Below are positions 53,814-63,754 of a DNA stretch of 64,000 nucleotides, one piece after another. The translations under genes and the position numbers were made by a program. This DNA comes from Massilia aurea (lineage in GTDB: Bacteria; Pseudomonadota; Gammaproteobacteria; Burkholderiales; Burkholderiaceae_D): the NCBI RefSeq assembly GCF_014200505.1, contig NZ_JACHBX010000001.1, positions 496,001-560,000 on the forward strand, given 5' to 3'. How positions within the stretch are numbered: position 1 is the stretch's first letter; every line of letters starts with the position of its first letter. The notes beneath the pieces were generated by a model that had not been told where the DNA came from, made no database searches, and worked only from the letters and a program-made list of their open reading frames with translations.

Positions 53814-54398
53814 ATGTCACAAGCGACACCTTCCGCAGTGCCGGGCACGCCCCAGCGGCCCAATGAATTCAACCTCGTCTGGCTCGACATGGAAATGACC
53901 GGCCTCGACCCGGACAACGACCGCATCATCGAGGTCGCCGTCGTCGTCACCGATCCCGACCTGAACATCATCGCCGAAGGCCCGGTGTTTGCCATTCACC
54001 AGTCGGATGAAACACTCGACAAGATGGACAACTGGAACAAGGGCACCCACGGCAAGTCGGGCCTGATCGACCGCGTGAAGGCGTCGACCGTGACCGAAGC
54101 CCAGGCCGAAGTCGAGCTGATCGAATTTCTCAAGCAGTACGTACCGAAGAACAAGTCGCCGATGTGTGGCAATTCGATCTGCCAGGACCGCCGTTTCATG
54201 GCGCGCGGCATGCCGAAGCTCGAAGCGTTCTTCCATTACCGCAACCTCGACGTGTCGACGCTGAAGGAACTGTGCCGCCGCTGGAAGCCCGAGCTGGCAT
54301 CCGGTTTCAAGAAGCACCAGAAGCACACGGCGCTGGCCGACATCGTCGAGTCGATCGAAGAGCTGCGCTACTACCGTGAGCACTTCATTAAGCTGTGA
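53814..54398 (+). CDS. orn: Oligoribonuclease Orn
   Basis: 194-aa DEDDh 3'-5' exoribonuclease degrading di- to pentaribonucleotides, including pGpG from c-di-GMP turnover. Motifs: [22 protein letters not shown] (Exo I), [18 protein letters not shown] (Exo II) and [11 protein letters not shown] (Exo III, with the catalytic His). It diverges from the M48 protease gene by 47 bases. Confidence 0.95.
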   Translation: MSQATPSAVPGTPQRPNEFNLVWLDMEMTGLDPDNDRIIEVAVVVTDPDLNIIAEGPVFAIHQSDETLDKMDNWNKGTHGKSGLIDRVKASTVTEAQAEVELIEFLKQYVPKNKSPMCGNSICQDRRFMARGMPKLEAFFHYRNLDVSTLKELCRRWKPELASGFKKHQKHTALADIVESIEELRYYREHFIKL

Positions 54399-54428
54399 TG
54401 CCTTAACGGTAATGCGAGAGTTGTAAAG

Positions 54429-57008
54429 TTGCGCAAGGGCCACTGCCAAACCGGAAAAAGCTGCAATCCGGCAAGCAAGTTATGCGACAATCCTGGGCAT
54501 GGCCTCGCTCTCCGCTACTGCTTTTCCGGTGACAGTGTGATGGCTGCGCAAATGCGCAGCCGTGACTGGCAGCATTGTCCGCTCGGCGCACCCGACACCT
54601 GGCCGCCGTCCCTCCGGACGGCGGTCGACATGATGCTGCATTCCGCGTTCCCGATGTTCGTTGCGTGGGGACCACAGCACATCTTCCTGTACAACGACGC
54701 GTATATCCCGATCCTCGGCGAGCGCCATCCGGGCGCGCTCGGCCAGCCGTTCGCGGCCCTGTGGCCCGAGGTCTGGCCCGAGCTGCAGCCGCAGGTCGAA
54801 CACGTCATGGGCGGCAAACCGGTCTTTTTCGAAGATTACCCGCTGCGCCTGCTGCGGAACGGCTATCCCGAGCGCACCTGGTTCACCTTCTCGTATGCGC
54901 CGCTGCATGCCGACGGCGGCAGCGTTGGCGGCCTGTTCTGCACCGCGATGGAAACCACGACCCGCGTGTTGGGCGAGCGCCGCGCCGCGTTCCGCCTGAT
55001 GCTGTCCGACGCGCTGGCCGTGCTGGCCGATCCGGGTGACGTGATTGCCACCGCCAGTACGTTGCTGGGTGCAGAATTAAGTGCAGATTCGACCACGACG
55101 CGCGCGCGGTATGCCGAGATCGATCCGCTTAGCGGAACGCTGGCCGCACCGTGCCTGTCGGCGCTGTCGGCGCTGACGGACAGCGCGCCGCGGGCGCAGC
55201 CGGACCGCTTCGGTCCGGCAATGATGGCCGCGCTGCAGCAGGGCGCCGTGGTGAGCATCCACGACACCGCCAGCGATCCGCGCGCACTGGAGTCGCCGTT
55301 CGGCAAGCGCGTGGGCGCCATGCTGGTGGTGCCGTTGATGGCGGCGGGGCGCCTGGCCGCGTGCCTGTGTGTCGATGCGCCGGCGCCGCGCGCGTGGACC
55401 GAACACGATATCCGGCTGGCGCGTGACGTGGCCGAGCGCACCTGGGCCGCGGCCGGCACGGCGCGTGCGCATGCGATGCTGCGCGAAGAGCGCGACCGGG
55501 GCCGCGAGATTTTCGCCAATATCTCCGAAGGCTTCGCGCTGTTCGACCGCAACTGGGTGGTGCAGCACATGAACACCGAAGGGTTGCGCATCTGCGCCGT
55601 CACGAGCGACGAGGTCATCGGCCGCAATCACTGGGCCGTGTTCCCGGCCATGCTCGAGTGCGAGGCCGGGCGCATGTACCAGCGCGTGATGGCCAGCCGC
55701 AAGGCGGGCAGCGCCGAACAGTGCCGCGAGTTTCCCGATGGCCGCCGCGTCTGGATCGATCTGCGCGCCTATCCGACCCAGGACGGCGGCATTGCCACGT
55801 TCTTCCGCGACATCACCGACCGCAAGCTGGCCGAAGAAAAGCTGGTGGAGGCCGACCGCCGCAAGGATGAATTCCTGGCAATGCTCGCGCACGAACTGCG
55901 CAATCCGCTCGCGCCGATCAGCGCCGCGGCGGAGCTGCTCCGGCTCGGCAACGTCGATGCGCGCCGGGTGCACCAGAGCAGTACCATCATCAGCCGCCAG
56001 GTGCGCCACATGACGCGCCTGGTGGACGATCTGCTCGACGTCTCGCGCGTGACGCGCGGCCTGATCACGCTGGGCCAGGCGCGCGTGGCGGCGCGCACCG
56101 TCATCGAAGAAGCCATCGAGCAGGTGCGCCCGACCATTGACACGCGCGCGCAGACCCTCACCGTGCGCCTGCCGTCGGCCGGCGTGGCGGTGCTCGGTGA
56201 CAAGGCGCGCCTGGTGCAGGTGGTGGCCAACGTGCTGGCCAATGCGGCCAAGTACACCCCGGCCGGGCGCAGCATCGACCTGCGCGCCGACCTGCACGGC
56301 AACCGCCTGGTACTGAGCGTGCGAGACGAAGGCATTGGCATGGACGTGGAACTGACCGGGCGCGTGTTCGACCTGTTTACGCAGGCCGAGCGCTCATCGG
56401 ACCGCGCCCAGGGCGGCCTGGGGCTTGGGCTCGCGCTGGTCAAGCACCTGGTCGAGCTGCACGGGGGCACGGTGGGCTGTTCCAGTCCGGGCCTGGGCAA
56501 GGGCAGCACCTTCGTCATTACGCTGCCGCTGCTGCTCGAAGAGGCGCCGGACCTGCCAGAGCCGGTCGTCGCGGCGCCGGCCGGCGTCGCGCGCCTGAAG
56601 GTGCTGGTGGTCGATGACAATACCGACGCGGCAGAAATGCTTGGTTTGCTGCTGGCGGCGCAGGGGCATGACGTGGCGATCGAGCACGGGGCGCTGGGCG
56701 CACTTGCACGGGCGCGCAGCATGCGGCCCGATGTCTGCCTGCTCGATATCGGCCTGCCTGAGATCGACGGGCACGAATTGGCGCGGCGCCTGCAGCAGGA
56801 TCCCGGGATGGCCGATTCGGTGCTGGTGGCGGTGACGGGTTACGGGCAGCCGCAGGACCGTGATGCGGCATTGGCGGCGGGCTTTGCGCATCACCTGGTC
56901 AAGCCGCTCGATGTGGAGGTATTGCTGGAGGTGCTGGCTGGCGTGCCGGGCAGGGTGCCCGGTCAGCAGATTCGCGAAAACGTATGGGAACAGGTTGGGC
57001 AGGATTGA
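54429..57008 (+). CDS. Large hybrid histidine kinase (PAS-GAF-PAS-HK-REC)
   Basis: Up to 859-aa soluble hybrid kinase: PAS-like domain (about 60-180, SLRTAVDMMLHSAFPMFVAWG), a GAF-like domain (about 190-345), a second PAS (about 360-475), HisKA with LAMLAHELRNPLAPI, HATPase (NVLANAAKYT, DEGIGMD, GGLGLGLALV) and a receiver with the Asp in VCLLDIGLPEIDG. The start is uncertain: TTG 54429 keeps the N-terminal DWQHCPLGAPDTWP lead-in with its GD-x-x-M flank; ATG 54540 would shorten it. It resembles the kinase at 18685-19962 in its C-terminal half. Confidence 0.87.
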   Translation: MRKGHCQTGKSCNPASKLCDNPGHGLALRYCFSGDSVMAAQMRSRDWQHCPLGAPDTWPPSLRTAVDMMLHSAFPMFVAWGPQHIFLYNDAYIPILGERHPGALGQPFAALWPEVWPELQPQVEHVMGGKPVFFEDYPLRLLRNGYPERTWFTFSYAPLHADGGSVGGLFCTAMETTTRVLGERRAAFRLMLSDALAVLADPGDVIATASTLLGAELSADSTTTRARYAEIDPLSGTLAAPCLSALSALTDSAPRAQPDRFGPAMMAALQQGAVVSIHDTASDPRALESPFGKRVGAMLVVPLMAAGRLAACLCVDAPAPRAWTEHDIRLARDVAERTWAAAGTARAHAMLREERDRGREIFANISEGFALFDRNWVVQHMNTEGLRICAVTSDEVIGRNHWAVFPAMLECEAGRMYQRVMASRKAGSAEQCREFPDGRRVWIDLRAYPTQDGGIATFFRDITDRKLAEEKLVEADRRKDEFLAMLAHELRNPLAPISAAAELLRLGNVDARRVHQSSTIISRQVRHMTRLVDDLLDVSRVTRGLITLGQARVAARTVIEEAIEQVRPTIDTRAQTLTVRLPSAGVAVLGDKARLVQVVANVLANAAKYTPAGRSIDLRADLHGNRLVLSVRDEGIGMDVELTGRVFDLFTQAERSSDRAQGGLGLGLALVKHLVELHGGTVGCSSPGLGKGSTFVITLPLLLEEAPDLPEPVVAAPAGVARLKVLVVDDNTDAAEMLGLLLAAQGHDVAIEHGALGALARARSMRPDVCLLDIGLPEIDGHELARRLQQDPGMADSVLVAVTGYGQPQDRDAALAAGFAHHLVKPLDVEVLLEVLAGVPGRVPGQQIRENVWEQVGQD

Positions 57009-57035
57009 CGGCCAGGCCGTCAATCCTGCAGCCTA

Positions 57036-57722
57036 TTATTCAGCGCCGCAGCACTTCTTGAATTTCTTGCCGCTGCCGCAGGTGCAGTCATCGTTGCGGC
57101 CAACCTTCGGCTCGTCGCGCACAATCGTTTCCACGGCCGGCTTGCGCAGCGGCAGCCAGTGGCGGTAGATCGCCGGCACGTTGGCCTCGATCTGCAGCGC
57201 CAGGGCATGCACCTTGACCGGGTCGTCGACTTCGGCCAGTTCGGCTTCTTCGATTTCGTCCGCGCCCAGCAGGTAGATCGGGCGGATCAGTTCAGCAACG
57301 TCGCTGTCCCAGATCGCATCCCACGAGCCGGCGCGCAGTTCGACGCCTTCCCAGAAACCCCAGCACCAGGCTTCCGGATCGATCAGGACCTTGCCATCGA
57401 CCTCGTGCTCGCAGAACAGCGGCTCGAAATCCTTCGGCGCGACCTCGAACGTGATCAGGACTTCGTTCATGAAGCGCATGATCAGGTTGACGATGCGTTC
57501 TTCGTCGCGCTTGTTCTTCCATTTCGGCGCCGCGGCCTCGTCTTCGCCCCAGACCATTGGCAGCCACTCGGCCGGCATGATCGATTCCGGGCCGATCGCG
57601 ATGGCGGTCAGGTAGCCGTGCAGGGTGTCCATCGTCATCGCGTCGTCGGAGCAACGGTCGGAGAGCAGGAACTGGTCGAGTTCGTCGAATTCTTTTTCGG
57701 AGAGGGGCTGTTCGAGGTGCAT
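57036..57722 (-). CDS. UPF0149/YecA family protein with SEC-C motif
   Basis: 228-aa protein: an N-terminal YgfB/YecA (UPF0149) helical domain ([33 protein letters not shown]) and a C-terminal SEC-C zinc motif C-x-C-x8-C-C in [23 protein letters not shown] domains often bind ribosomes or protein partners; the function here is not established. The start at 57722 ([12 protein letters not shown]) was preferred, the 36-codon upstream stretch being Arg-rich and unlike the family. Confidence 0.87.
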   Translation of the reverse strand: MHLEQPLSEKEFDELDQFLLSDRCSDDAMTMDTLHGYLTAIAIGPESIMPAEWLPMVWGEDEAAAPKWKNKRDEERIVNLIMRFMNEVLITFEVAPKDFEPLFCEHEVDGKVLIDPEAWCWGFWEGVELRAGSWDAIWDSDVAELIRPIYLLGADEIEEAELAEVDDPVKVHALALQIEANVPAIYRHWLPLRKPAVETIVRDEPKVGRNDDCTCGSGKKFKKCCGAE

Positions 57723-57864
57723 GGGGTCGGTGGTCTGTGGCGCGGGCGCGCCGGTTGCGTCAAAGGCGCCAGTGTAACGCCTGCGCCGTCGCCGGGCACG
57801 AAAAACCTGCCGGCGAGGCGCTGCTTGCAACGTTTACTTCAGAGTCGAACGGTAGTACGGCAGA

Positions 57865-58905
57865 TTAACGCTTGGCGTTGAAGGCCTTGGTCAGCTCGTC
57901 AGCTGCGAACTGCTGGGCTTCTTTCGCCTTCGGCACCACGGCGTCCATGCCGAAGAACTCGTGGGTCACGCCGGTGAAGTGACGATAGTTGACGGTCACG
58001 CCTTCCTTCTTGAGGCGGTCGGCGTAGGCCTTACCCTCGGTCATCAACGGGTCGATTTCCGCGGTGATCACGGTTGCCGCTGGCAGGCCTTTGAGCGAGG
58101 CGGCCTTCATCGGCAGCGCGTACGGGCTCTTTGGATCGGCGCCGTAGTGCTTGAAGAACCATGTCATCATCGCCTTGTTCAGCGGCTTGGCGTTGGCGTT
58201 CTTCTTGTACGACTCGTTGTTCATGTCGTCGTTGACCACTGGATACACCAGCAACTGGTGCACCGGCATCTGGATTTTCTTTTCCATTGCCATCATCGAG
58301 ACCACGGTCGCCAGGTTGCCGCCGGCCGATTCGCCCGCCACTGCCACGCGCATTGGGTCGCCATTGATGCTCTTGGCATTGGCCAGGGCCCACTGGTACG
58401 CCGCGAATGCGTCTTCGGTCTGGGTCGGGAACTTGTGCTCTGGCGCCAGACGGTAGTCGGCCGAGATCACGATCGCCTTGGCCTTCTTGGCCAGGCCACG
58501 CACCGACGATTCATACACCTTGGTGTCGGCAATCACGAAGCCGCCGCCGTGGAAATACACGACAACCGGGAACGGACCCGCGCCTTCAGGCGTGAAGATG
58601 TGGATCGGGAAGCTGCCGCCCTTGCCCTGGATCGATTGCGTCTTCATCGTGACGCCTGGTTCCGGTGCCGTGCTCTTGCCGGCGTCGGTCAGCACTTTCT
58701 TGACGGCGTCGCTCGGGGTTGGCTGCTTGCGCGCTTCTTCCGGGCTCAGGGTTTCAATCGGCTTTGGCTTCAGGGCCGCCATCGCGTCCAGCACTTTCTG
58801 CATGTTCGGCTCGGCCTTCGGCGGCTGGGCAGCGGTTTGTGCGATGGCGGTGCCGGCCAGCAGGCCAGCGGCGAGAGCGACGACGGTCAAAGTCAGTTTT
58901 TTCAT
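57865..58905 (-). CDS. Exported HSL-type alpha/beta hydrolase
   Basis: 346-aa esterase/lipase of the hormone-sensitive lipase family, exported by a Sec signal peptide (MKKLTLTVVALAAGLLAGTAIAQ). The oxyanion-hole motif is YFHGGGFVIA, the nucleophile Ser is in VAGESAGGNLA, and the later Asp (EIDPLM) and His (VTHEFFGM) complete the triad. Substrate unknown, probably short acyl esters. The start at 58905 gives a proper signal peptide. Confidence 0.9.
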   Translation of the reverse strand: MKKLTLTVVALAAGLLAGTAIAQTAAQPPKAEPNMQKVLDAMAALKPKPIETLSPEEARKQPTPSDAVKKVLTDAGKSTAPEPGVTMKTQSIQGKGGSFPIHIFTPEGAGPFPVVVYFHGGGFVIADTKVYESSVRGLAKKAKAIVISADYRLAPEHKFPTQTEDAFAAYQWALANAKSINGDPMRVAVAGESAGGNLATVVSMMAMEKKIQMPVHQLLVYPVVNDDMNNESYKKNANAKPLNKAMMTWFFKHYGADPKSPYALPMKAASLKGLPAATVITAEIDPLMTEGKAYADRLKKEGVTVNYRHFTGVTHEFFGMDAVVPKAKEAQQFAADELTKAFNAKR

Positions 58906-59062
58906 GGTCAGTCCTATGCGGTTATTTGTTCGCAGCACAATTGCGCGGGTACATACATGACATGAGACCTTGTTAGATTGTCACACTCTGTGCGAAAACG
59001 AACACAGCAGCAGTGAAATGTTCGCAATCACCACGCGACCGTGCGCCGCCGTACAATGGGGC

Positions 59063-60076
59063 ATGGATAACCTGACCCCTGCCACCGCCGACGCCACGCC
59101 AGACCACCCGTACGCGCGCCTCGATCCTGCGACCGTGCTCGATGCGCTCGACAGCGTCGGCCTGCATGGCGACGGGCGCCTGCTGGCGCTCAACAGCTAC
59201 GAAAACCGCGTGTACCGTGTAGGCCGCGAAGAGGGCGAGCCGGTGGTCGTCAAGTTTTACCGGCCTGAACGCTGGAGCGACGAGGCCATCCTGGAAGAAC
59301 ACGGCTTCGTTGCCGAACTGGTGGCGCAGGAGGTGCCTGTGGTGCCGGCCATCGAGATCGACGGGCGCACGCTGCACACGTTCGACGGTTTCCGGTTTTC
59401 GGTATTCGACAGCCGTGGCGGGCGCGCCCCCGAGCTGGGCGACCCCGCCGTGCTGGAATGGATTGGCCGCTTCATCGGGCGCATCCATGCGCAGGGCGCC
59501 GTCAAGCCATTTTTGCTGCGCCCGGCGCTCGACCCGGTCACGTTCGGCCGCGAACCGTTCGACTGGCTGCGCAGCCACGACTTCGTGCCACCCGAACTGA
59601 TGCCGGCCTGGTCGAGCGTGATGGAACAGGCGCTTGACGGCGTGGCACGCTGCTACGAGCGCGCCGGTGAGTTGCCGCTCGTGCGCCTGCACGGCGATTG
59701 CCACGGCGGCAACGTGCTGTGGACGCCCGACGGGCCGCACTTCGTCGACTTCGACGACAGCCGCATGGGCCCGGCGGTGCAGGATCTGTGGATGCTGCTG
59801 TCGGGCGAGCGGCAGGAGATGGTGGGCCAGATGGCGGACGTGCTGGCCGGCTATGAGGATTTCTGCGATTTCCACCCGCGCCAGCTGTATCTGGTCGAAG
59901 CATTGCGCACGCTGCGCCTGATCCATTACTCGGCGTGGCTGGCGATGCGCTGGACCGATCCGGCATTCCCGGCTGCTTTCCCCTGGTTCAATACCCAGCG
60001 CTACTGGCAAGACCGCATCCTCGAACTGCGCGAGCAGGTCGCGCTGATGGATGAGCCGCCGCTGTGGCAGATGTAA
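59063..60076 (+). CDS. srkA: Stress response kinase A (SrkA/RdoA/YihE)
   Basis: 337-aa eukaryotic-like Ser/Thr protein kinase of the APH fold, associated with Cpx stress response in E. coli. Signatures: LNSYENRVYRVGREEGEPVVVKFYRPERW, LVRLHGDCHGGNVLWTP (catalytic loop) and HFVDFDDSRMGPAVQDLWMLL (metal-binding DFD). The start at 59063 (MDNLTPATAD) removes 31 unconserved codons. Neighbours give no operon. Confidence 0.92.
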   Translation: MDNLTPATADATPDHPYARLDPATVLDALDSVGLHGDGRLLALNSYENRVYRVGREEGEPVVVKFYRPERWSDEAILEEHGFVAELVAQEVPVVPAIEIDGRTLHTFDGFRFSVFDSRGGRAPELGDPAVLEWIGRFIGRIHAQGAVKPFLLRPALDPVTFGREPFDWLRSHDFVPPELMPAWSSVMEQALDGVARCYERAGELPLVRLHGDCHGGNVLWTPDGPHFVDFDDSRMGPAVQDLWMLLSGERQEMVGQMADVLAGYEDFCDFHPRQLYLVEALRTLRLIHYSAWLAMRWTDPAFPAAFPWFNTQRYWQDRILELREQVALMDEPPLWQM

Positions 60077-60193
60077 GAATATAGATGGGCGTGGTAAAGC
60101 GCCAAGCTGATGCACGATTGCCACCCAGTTCGGCATAGCACGAGAACCGGATTTGCCGGATAATCAACCCGACAGCCGCCACAGAGACTCCGC

Positions 60194-62668
60194 ATGGAAC
60201 CGAACCCAGCCCAACAAGACGACACCGACTTCACGATCGACCTGTCGCCGGCCGCCGGCGCGCTGGCGCCACCCGATGCGGTGTCAATGCCAGTGCCAGT
60301 ACCAGTATCGACGCCGGCCGCCGCCGCGTTCGCGCAGCCGGTGGTACCGGTCACGCCGGTATTGCCCGCTGCGGCGGAACCTGCCGAATTTGCCGGTCCG
60401 GGTCGCAAGCCACTCGAGATGCGCGAAATCCAGGAAGCGATCGCGCGTGTCGAGGCGGAAGCCAAGGCCAATATGGCGGCCGAGAGCCGCCACCACGCCG
60501 AAGCGCGCGCCCGCTCGCTGGCCGATGAGCGCGCTTCCATCGACGCCGCTGCCGCCGCGGCGGCGCAAGCCAATTCCCAGGCCTCGGAAGACGCCATTGC
60601 CGCCAACCGCGAACGCCTCGACTCGCTGCGCGCTGCCGCGCAGGCGTCGAGCGAACGCCTGGACGCGATCCGTCAAGAAACTGCCGAGCTGCGCGCGCGC
60701 GTAAAAAGCGATACCGAAGTGCGGGTCGCGACCGAAGCGCGCGCCCGCCTCGAAGAAGAAGCGCGCCGCCGCGCGACGGCCCAGATCGAAGCCGAGGCCG
60801 AACTGGCCGCCAAGGCCGCCCGCGCGGCCGACGAACTGGTCGTGCACACCGAGCAGGCGCGCCTGCAGGCAGTCGAGCGCATGGCCGCCGTTGAGGCGGC
60901 GCGCGAAGAAGTGCAGCACAACGCCAGCGCCGACGCCCGTATCGCCATCCTGGCGCGCGAGCGCGAGCGGGCCGAACGTTCCGCGCGTCAAACGGCCGAG
61001 AAACTGGCCGACGCCGAAGCCGAAGCCCTTGAACTGACCCAGCAGCGCGAGCGCGCCGACCAGATTGCGCTGACGTCGGCCTTTGCCCGCGCGGCCGCCG
61101 AAGCGCGCGCACTCGAAGAAGCGCGCGCCTACGCCCACATCGAGCAGGAACGCGAGACGATCGCGCTGGCCCAGGCCGAGTCCGAACGCGTGGCTGGCCA
61201 GTCGCTGCGCATGCGCCTGCAGACCGAGAAAGACATTCGCGACGCCGCCGTGCACCGCGAACGGCAAGAACAGATGGCAGCCTCGAGCGCCGCCGCGCGC
61301 CGTGACGCCGAAACGCGCATCCTGGCCGCGACCGAAGCGCGCATCGAAGCCGACCGCAAGCTGCGTCTGGTGGCCGAGGACCGCGCCCGCGCCGAAGAAG
61401 AAGCGGGCGAGCAGGTGCAGGCGCGGCTGGAAGCCGAAGCCCAGGCCGCGCTCGACGCACGGGCGCGCATGGCCGCCGATGAAGCGGCCACCGCCGCTGC
61501 GCAGCGCGAATCTGAGGAACACCGGCGCGAGCGCACGCTGGCCGACGAGCGCGCTGCGCTGGCGCAGGCGGCAGCCGATGCACAGGCTGCAGTGAACGAC
61601 GACGACGCAGCGGCCCTGGCGCTCGAAGCGTCGCAGGTGCAGTTGCAGCAAGAGGCGGCGCAGCTGGCGGGGCAGCGCCGTGAACAGGCTGAACACCTGG
61701 TGCAGGCCGAGCAGGAACGCAAGACCGCTGAGGCGCAAGCGCTGGCGGCACTGGAACAGAAAATCGCGGCCGAGCACGAGCTGACGCTGGCGGCGCAGGC
61801 GCGCAGCGAGGCCGAAGCGGCGGCTGCCGCAGCCCTGCAGGCAAAGGTCGAGGCCGAGCGGCGCATCGAAGAAGCGCAGCGCGCCGCCTGGGAAGCGCAG
61901 CAGGCGCAGGCCGATGCGGCCATCGAAGAAGCATCGCAGGCGGAGGCGGCAGCCGCCGCGCAGCAGGCGCACGCGCGCCGCGCCGCCGAGCTGGCGCAAG
62001 CCCAGGCCGAACGGGCCGAAGTCGAGCAGCAGCAGGTGGCATTGACCGAAGCAGCCATCGCCGCCGAGCGCGACGCAACCCGCGCTGCGCGCGAAGCGCT
62101 GGTATTGGTCGAGCGCAAGCTGGCCGCGCAGCGCGAGCAGGCCGCCGCCGACACCCGCGCCAACGAAGCGCAGGCAGCGCGGCTGGCATCCGAACAGGCG
62201 GCGGCGCAGGCGGCCGTGTCGCGCGCCGACGCCGAGCAGGCGCAGGCCGAACTGGCACGCCAGCGCGAACTGGCCGAGCTGGCCGCGGTGCAGGCCGCGC
62301 TTGAAAAACGTGAAGCGCAGCGGGCGCTGCTCGAACACGCGCAAGAGCACGCCGAAATGCAGCGCAAGGCGGCGCACGCGACGCAGCAGATGGCTGACGC
62401 GCGCAAGCAACTGGTGAATCTGGAAAGCCGGCGTCAGGACGACGATGCGGTCGAGCTGGCAGCGACCCAGCGGGCGATTGGCGAGCGCAAGGTCGAAGCA
62501 GGGCAGCGCTCGGTCTCGGCCGACCTGACGCGCGAGGTGCTGGGCCGGTTCAAGCAGTCGCAGGCGCGGGCCGGCGATACATCGGCGGCGCAGGCGGCCG
62601 CCAGGCTGGCAGAAGTGATTGCGACCCAGCGCGAGCTGGATGGACACCGCAAGGGCGATCCGGACTGA
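60194..62668 (+). CDS. Giant Ala/Glu-rich coiled-coil protein, 824 aa
   Basis: Not recognised. An acidic, Pro/Ala/Val-rich N-terminus (about 1-75, with PVPVPVSTPAAAAFAQPVVP) leads to an almost continuous alpha-helical coiled coil from about 80 to 790, dominated by Ala, Glu, Arg and Gln with TolA-like repetition (EARARLEEEARRRATAQIEA). No signal peptide, membrane helix or catalytic motif. Its composition produces long shadow frames on the other strand. It starts with a normal ATG and is followed by palindromic repeats. A scaffold or filament role is possible but unproven. Confidence 0.7.
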   Translation: MEPNPAQQDDTDFTIDLSPAAGALAPPDAVSMPVPVPVSTPAAAAFAQPVVPVTPVLPAAAEPAEFAGPGRKPLEMREIQEAIARVEAEAKANMAAESRHHAEARARSLADERASIDAAAAAAAQANSQASEDAIAANRERLDSLRAAAQASSERLDAIRQETAELRARVKSDTEVRVATEARARLEEEARRRATAQIEAEAELAAKAARAADELVVHTEQARLQAVERMAAVEAAREEVQHNASADARIAILARERERAERSARQTAEKLADAEAEALELTQQRERADQIALTSAFARAAAEARALEEARAYAHIEQERETIALAQAESERVAGQSLRMRLQTEKDIRDAAVHRERQEQMAASSAAARRDAETRILAATEARIEADRKLRLVAEDRARAEEEAGEQVQARLEAEAQAALDARARMAADEAATAAAQRESEEHRRERTLADERAALAQAAADAQAAVNDDDAAALALEASQVQLQQEAAQLAGQRREQAEHLVQAEQERKTAEAQALAALEQKIAAEHELTLAAQARSEAEAAAAAALQAKVEAERRIEEAQRAAWEAQQAQADAAIEEASQAEAAAAAQQAHARRAAELAQAQAERAEVEQQQVALTEAAIAAERDATRAAREALVLVERKLAAQREQAAADTRANEAQAARLASEQAAAQAAVSRADAEQAQAELARQRELAELAAVQAALEKREAQRALLEHAQEHAEMQRKAAHATQQMADARKQLVNLESRRQDDDAVELAATQRAIGERKVEAGQRSVSADLTREVLGRFKQSQARAGDTSAAQAAARLAEVIATQRELDGHRKGDPD

Positions 62669-62706
62669 TCGGGGAGGGCATGTAAATGCCTCGATGCTCT
62701 ACGCAC

Positions 62707-63198
62707 GTCGTTCCCACGAAGGCGGGAACCCAAGTTCGCCGCGTAGCGGCAGCGTTTGACGTCACACGTACGGCATGCAGCCTTGGGTTCCCGCCTGCGC
62801 GGGAACGACGGTGGTGTGCTTAATGTGCGGCTGCTGCTTGCGCAATCACCGGCGTCCGGCTTGGCGATGTCTGATTATTTTACGTTCGACGCCCGTCGTT
62901 CCCGCGAAGGCGGGAACCCAAGTTCGCCTCGTATCGGCAGTGTTCGACGCCACAGGTACGGCATGCAGCCTTGGGTTCCCGCCTGCGCGGGAACGACGGT
63001 GGTGTGCTTAATGTGCGGCTGCTGCTTGCGCAATCACCGGCGTCCGGCTTGGCGATGTCTGATTACTTTACGTTCGACGCCCGTCGTTCCCGCGAAGGCG
63101 GGAACCCAAGTTCGCCGCGTACCGGCAGCGTTTGACGTCACAGGTATGGCATGCAGCCTTGGGTTCCCGCCTGCGCGGGAACGACGGTGGTGTGCTTA
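62707..63198. repeat. Tandem array of a 188-bp unit containing family B repeats
   Basis: Units start at 62707, 62895 and 63083 with exact 188-bp spacing; the third is partial. Each contains an inverted (gtcgttccc...gggaacccaag) and a direct (ccttgggttccc...gggaacgacgg) GGTTCCCGC palindrome around an about 45-base spacer, plus a segment of about 80 bases that resembles the 3' end of the adjacent gene at 63196. Copies are nearly identical, so duplication is recent. Confidence 0.88.
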
Positions 63199-63630
63199 CT
63201 GCGCCGGCGCCTGTTCAGGCAAACCCGGCGCCTGGCTTGGCGACAGCGGATTGTCCGGGCCGCCGGCCACTTTCGACACGAAATACTCGGTCTCGCCAAA
63301 GCACGTGGTCGGCACACCCTTGTGCTGGTCATACGTCAGCTGTACGCGCTTGCCCATGCTGGCCAGCAGGGCCGGCACCACGGTTTCGTCGCGCACCGTG
63401 AACACGAAGCGCTCGGGAATCGCACCCGGCATGCTCGACAGCAGAATCTCGCCTTCCCACGTTTTGCACAGCCAGCCGCGCTTGGAGAATTTCTGCAGGT
63501 AGCCGGCCCGTTCGCCTTCCGAATACGACCAGGTCAGTGTGAACCAGGTATAGCCTGCAGCCAGGACAGCGACGATGGCGATGAGGATGAGCAGGATGGC
63601 GGAAGTGCGCTTGGGCATGGTGGTCGGCAT
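63196..63630 (-). CDS. Hypothetical single-pass membrane protein, 144 aa
   Basis: 144-aa protein with one N-terminal membrane helix (about 10-31, SAILLILIAIVAVLAAGYTWF) and a soluble domain (LQKFSKRGWLCKTWEGEILLSSMPG, RFVFTVRDETVVPALLASMGKRVQLTYDQHKG). Two Cys (WLCKTW and TTCFGE) may pair. Resembles small conserved proteins annotated only as membrane proteins; function unknown. Pro/Gln-rich tail. Its stop lies at the edge of the tandem array. The start may be ATG 63618. Confidence 0.72.
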   Translation of the reverse strand: MPTTMPKRTSAILLILIAIVAVLAAGYTWFTLTWSYSEGERAGYLQKFSKRGWLCKTWEGEILLSSMPGAIPERFVFTVRDETVVPALLASMGKRVQLTYDQHKGVPTTCFGETEYFVSKVAGGPDNPLSPSQAPGLPEQAPAQ

Positions 63631-63754
63631 GGTTGGGTGGCTGGTCGATCAAGAAAGTGGTCGGGGTTGGCAAACGGGCAGCGCAAACGCGGTGCGCGCC
63701 CATTCTGCCATGCCTTGCCTTAATCGCAAACCGGGATTGCTGACAACGACGGAT

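Noticed and set aside
60284-62647. A 787-residue reading frame on the minus strand opposite the coiled-coil gene
   Set aside because: It is a shadow of the Ala/Glu/Arg codons on the plus strand, is Arg/Leu/Phe-rich without any domain, and has no ribosome binding site.
62707-63198. Possible CRISPR array
   Set aside because: The period is 188 bp and the spacer parts are identical between units; this is a tandem duplication with palindromic repeats, and no cas genes are present.
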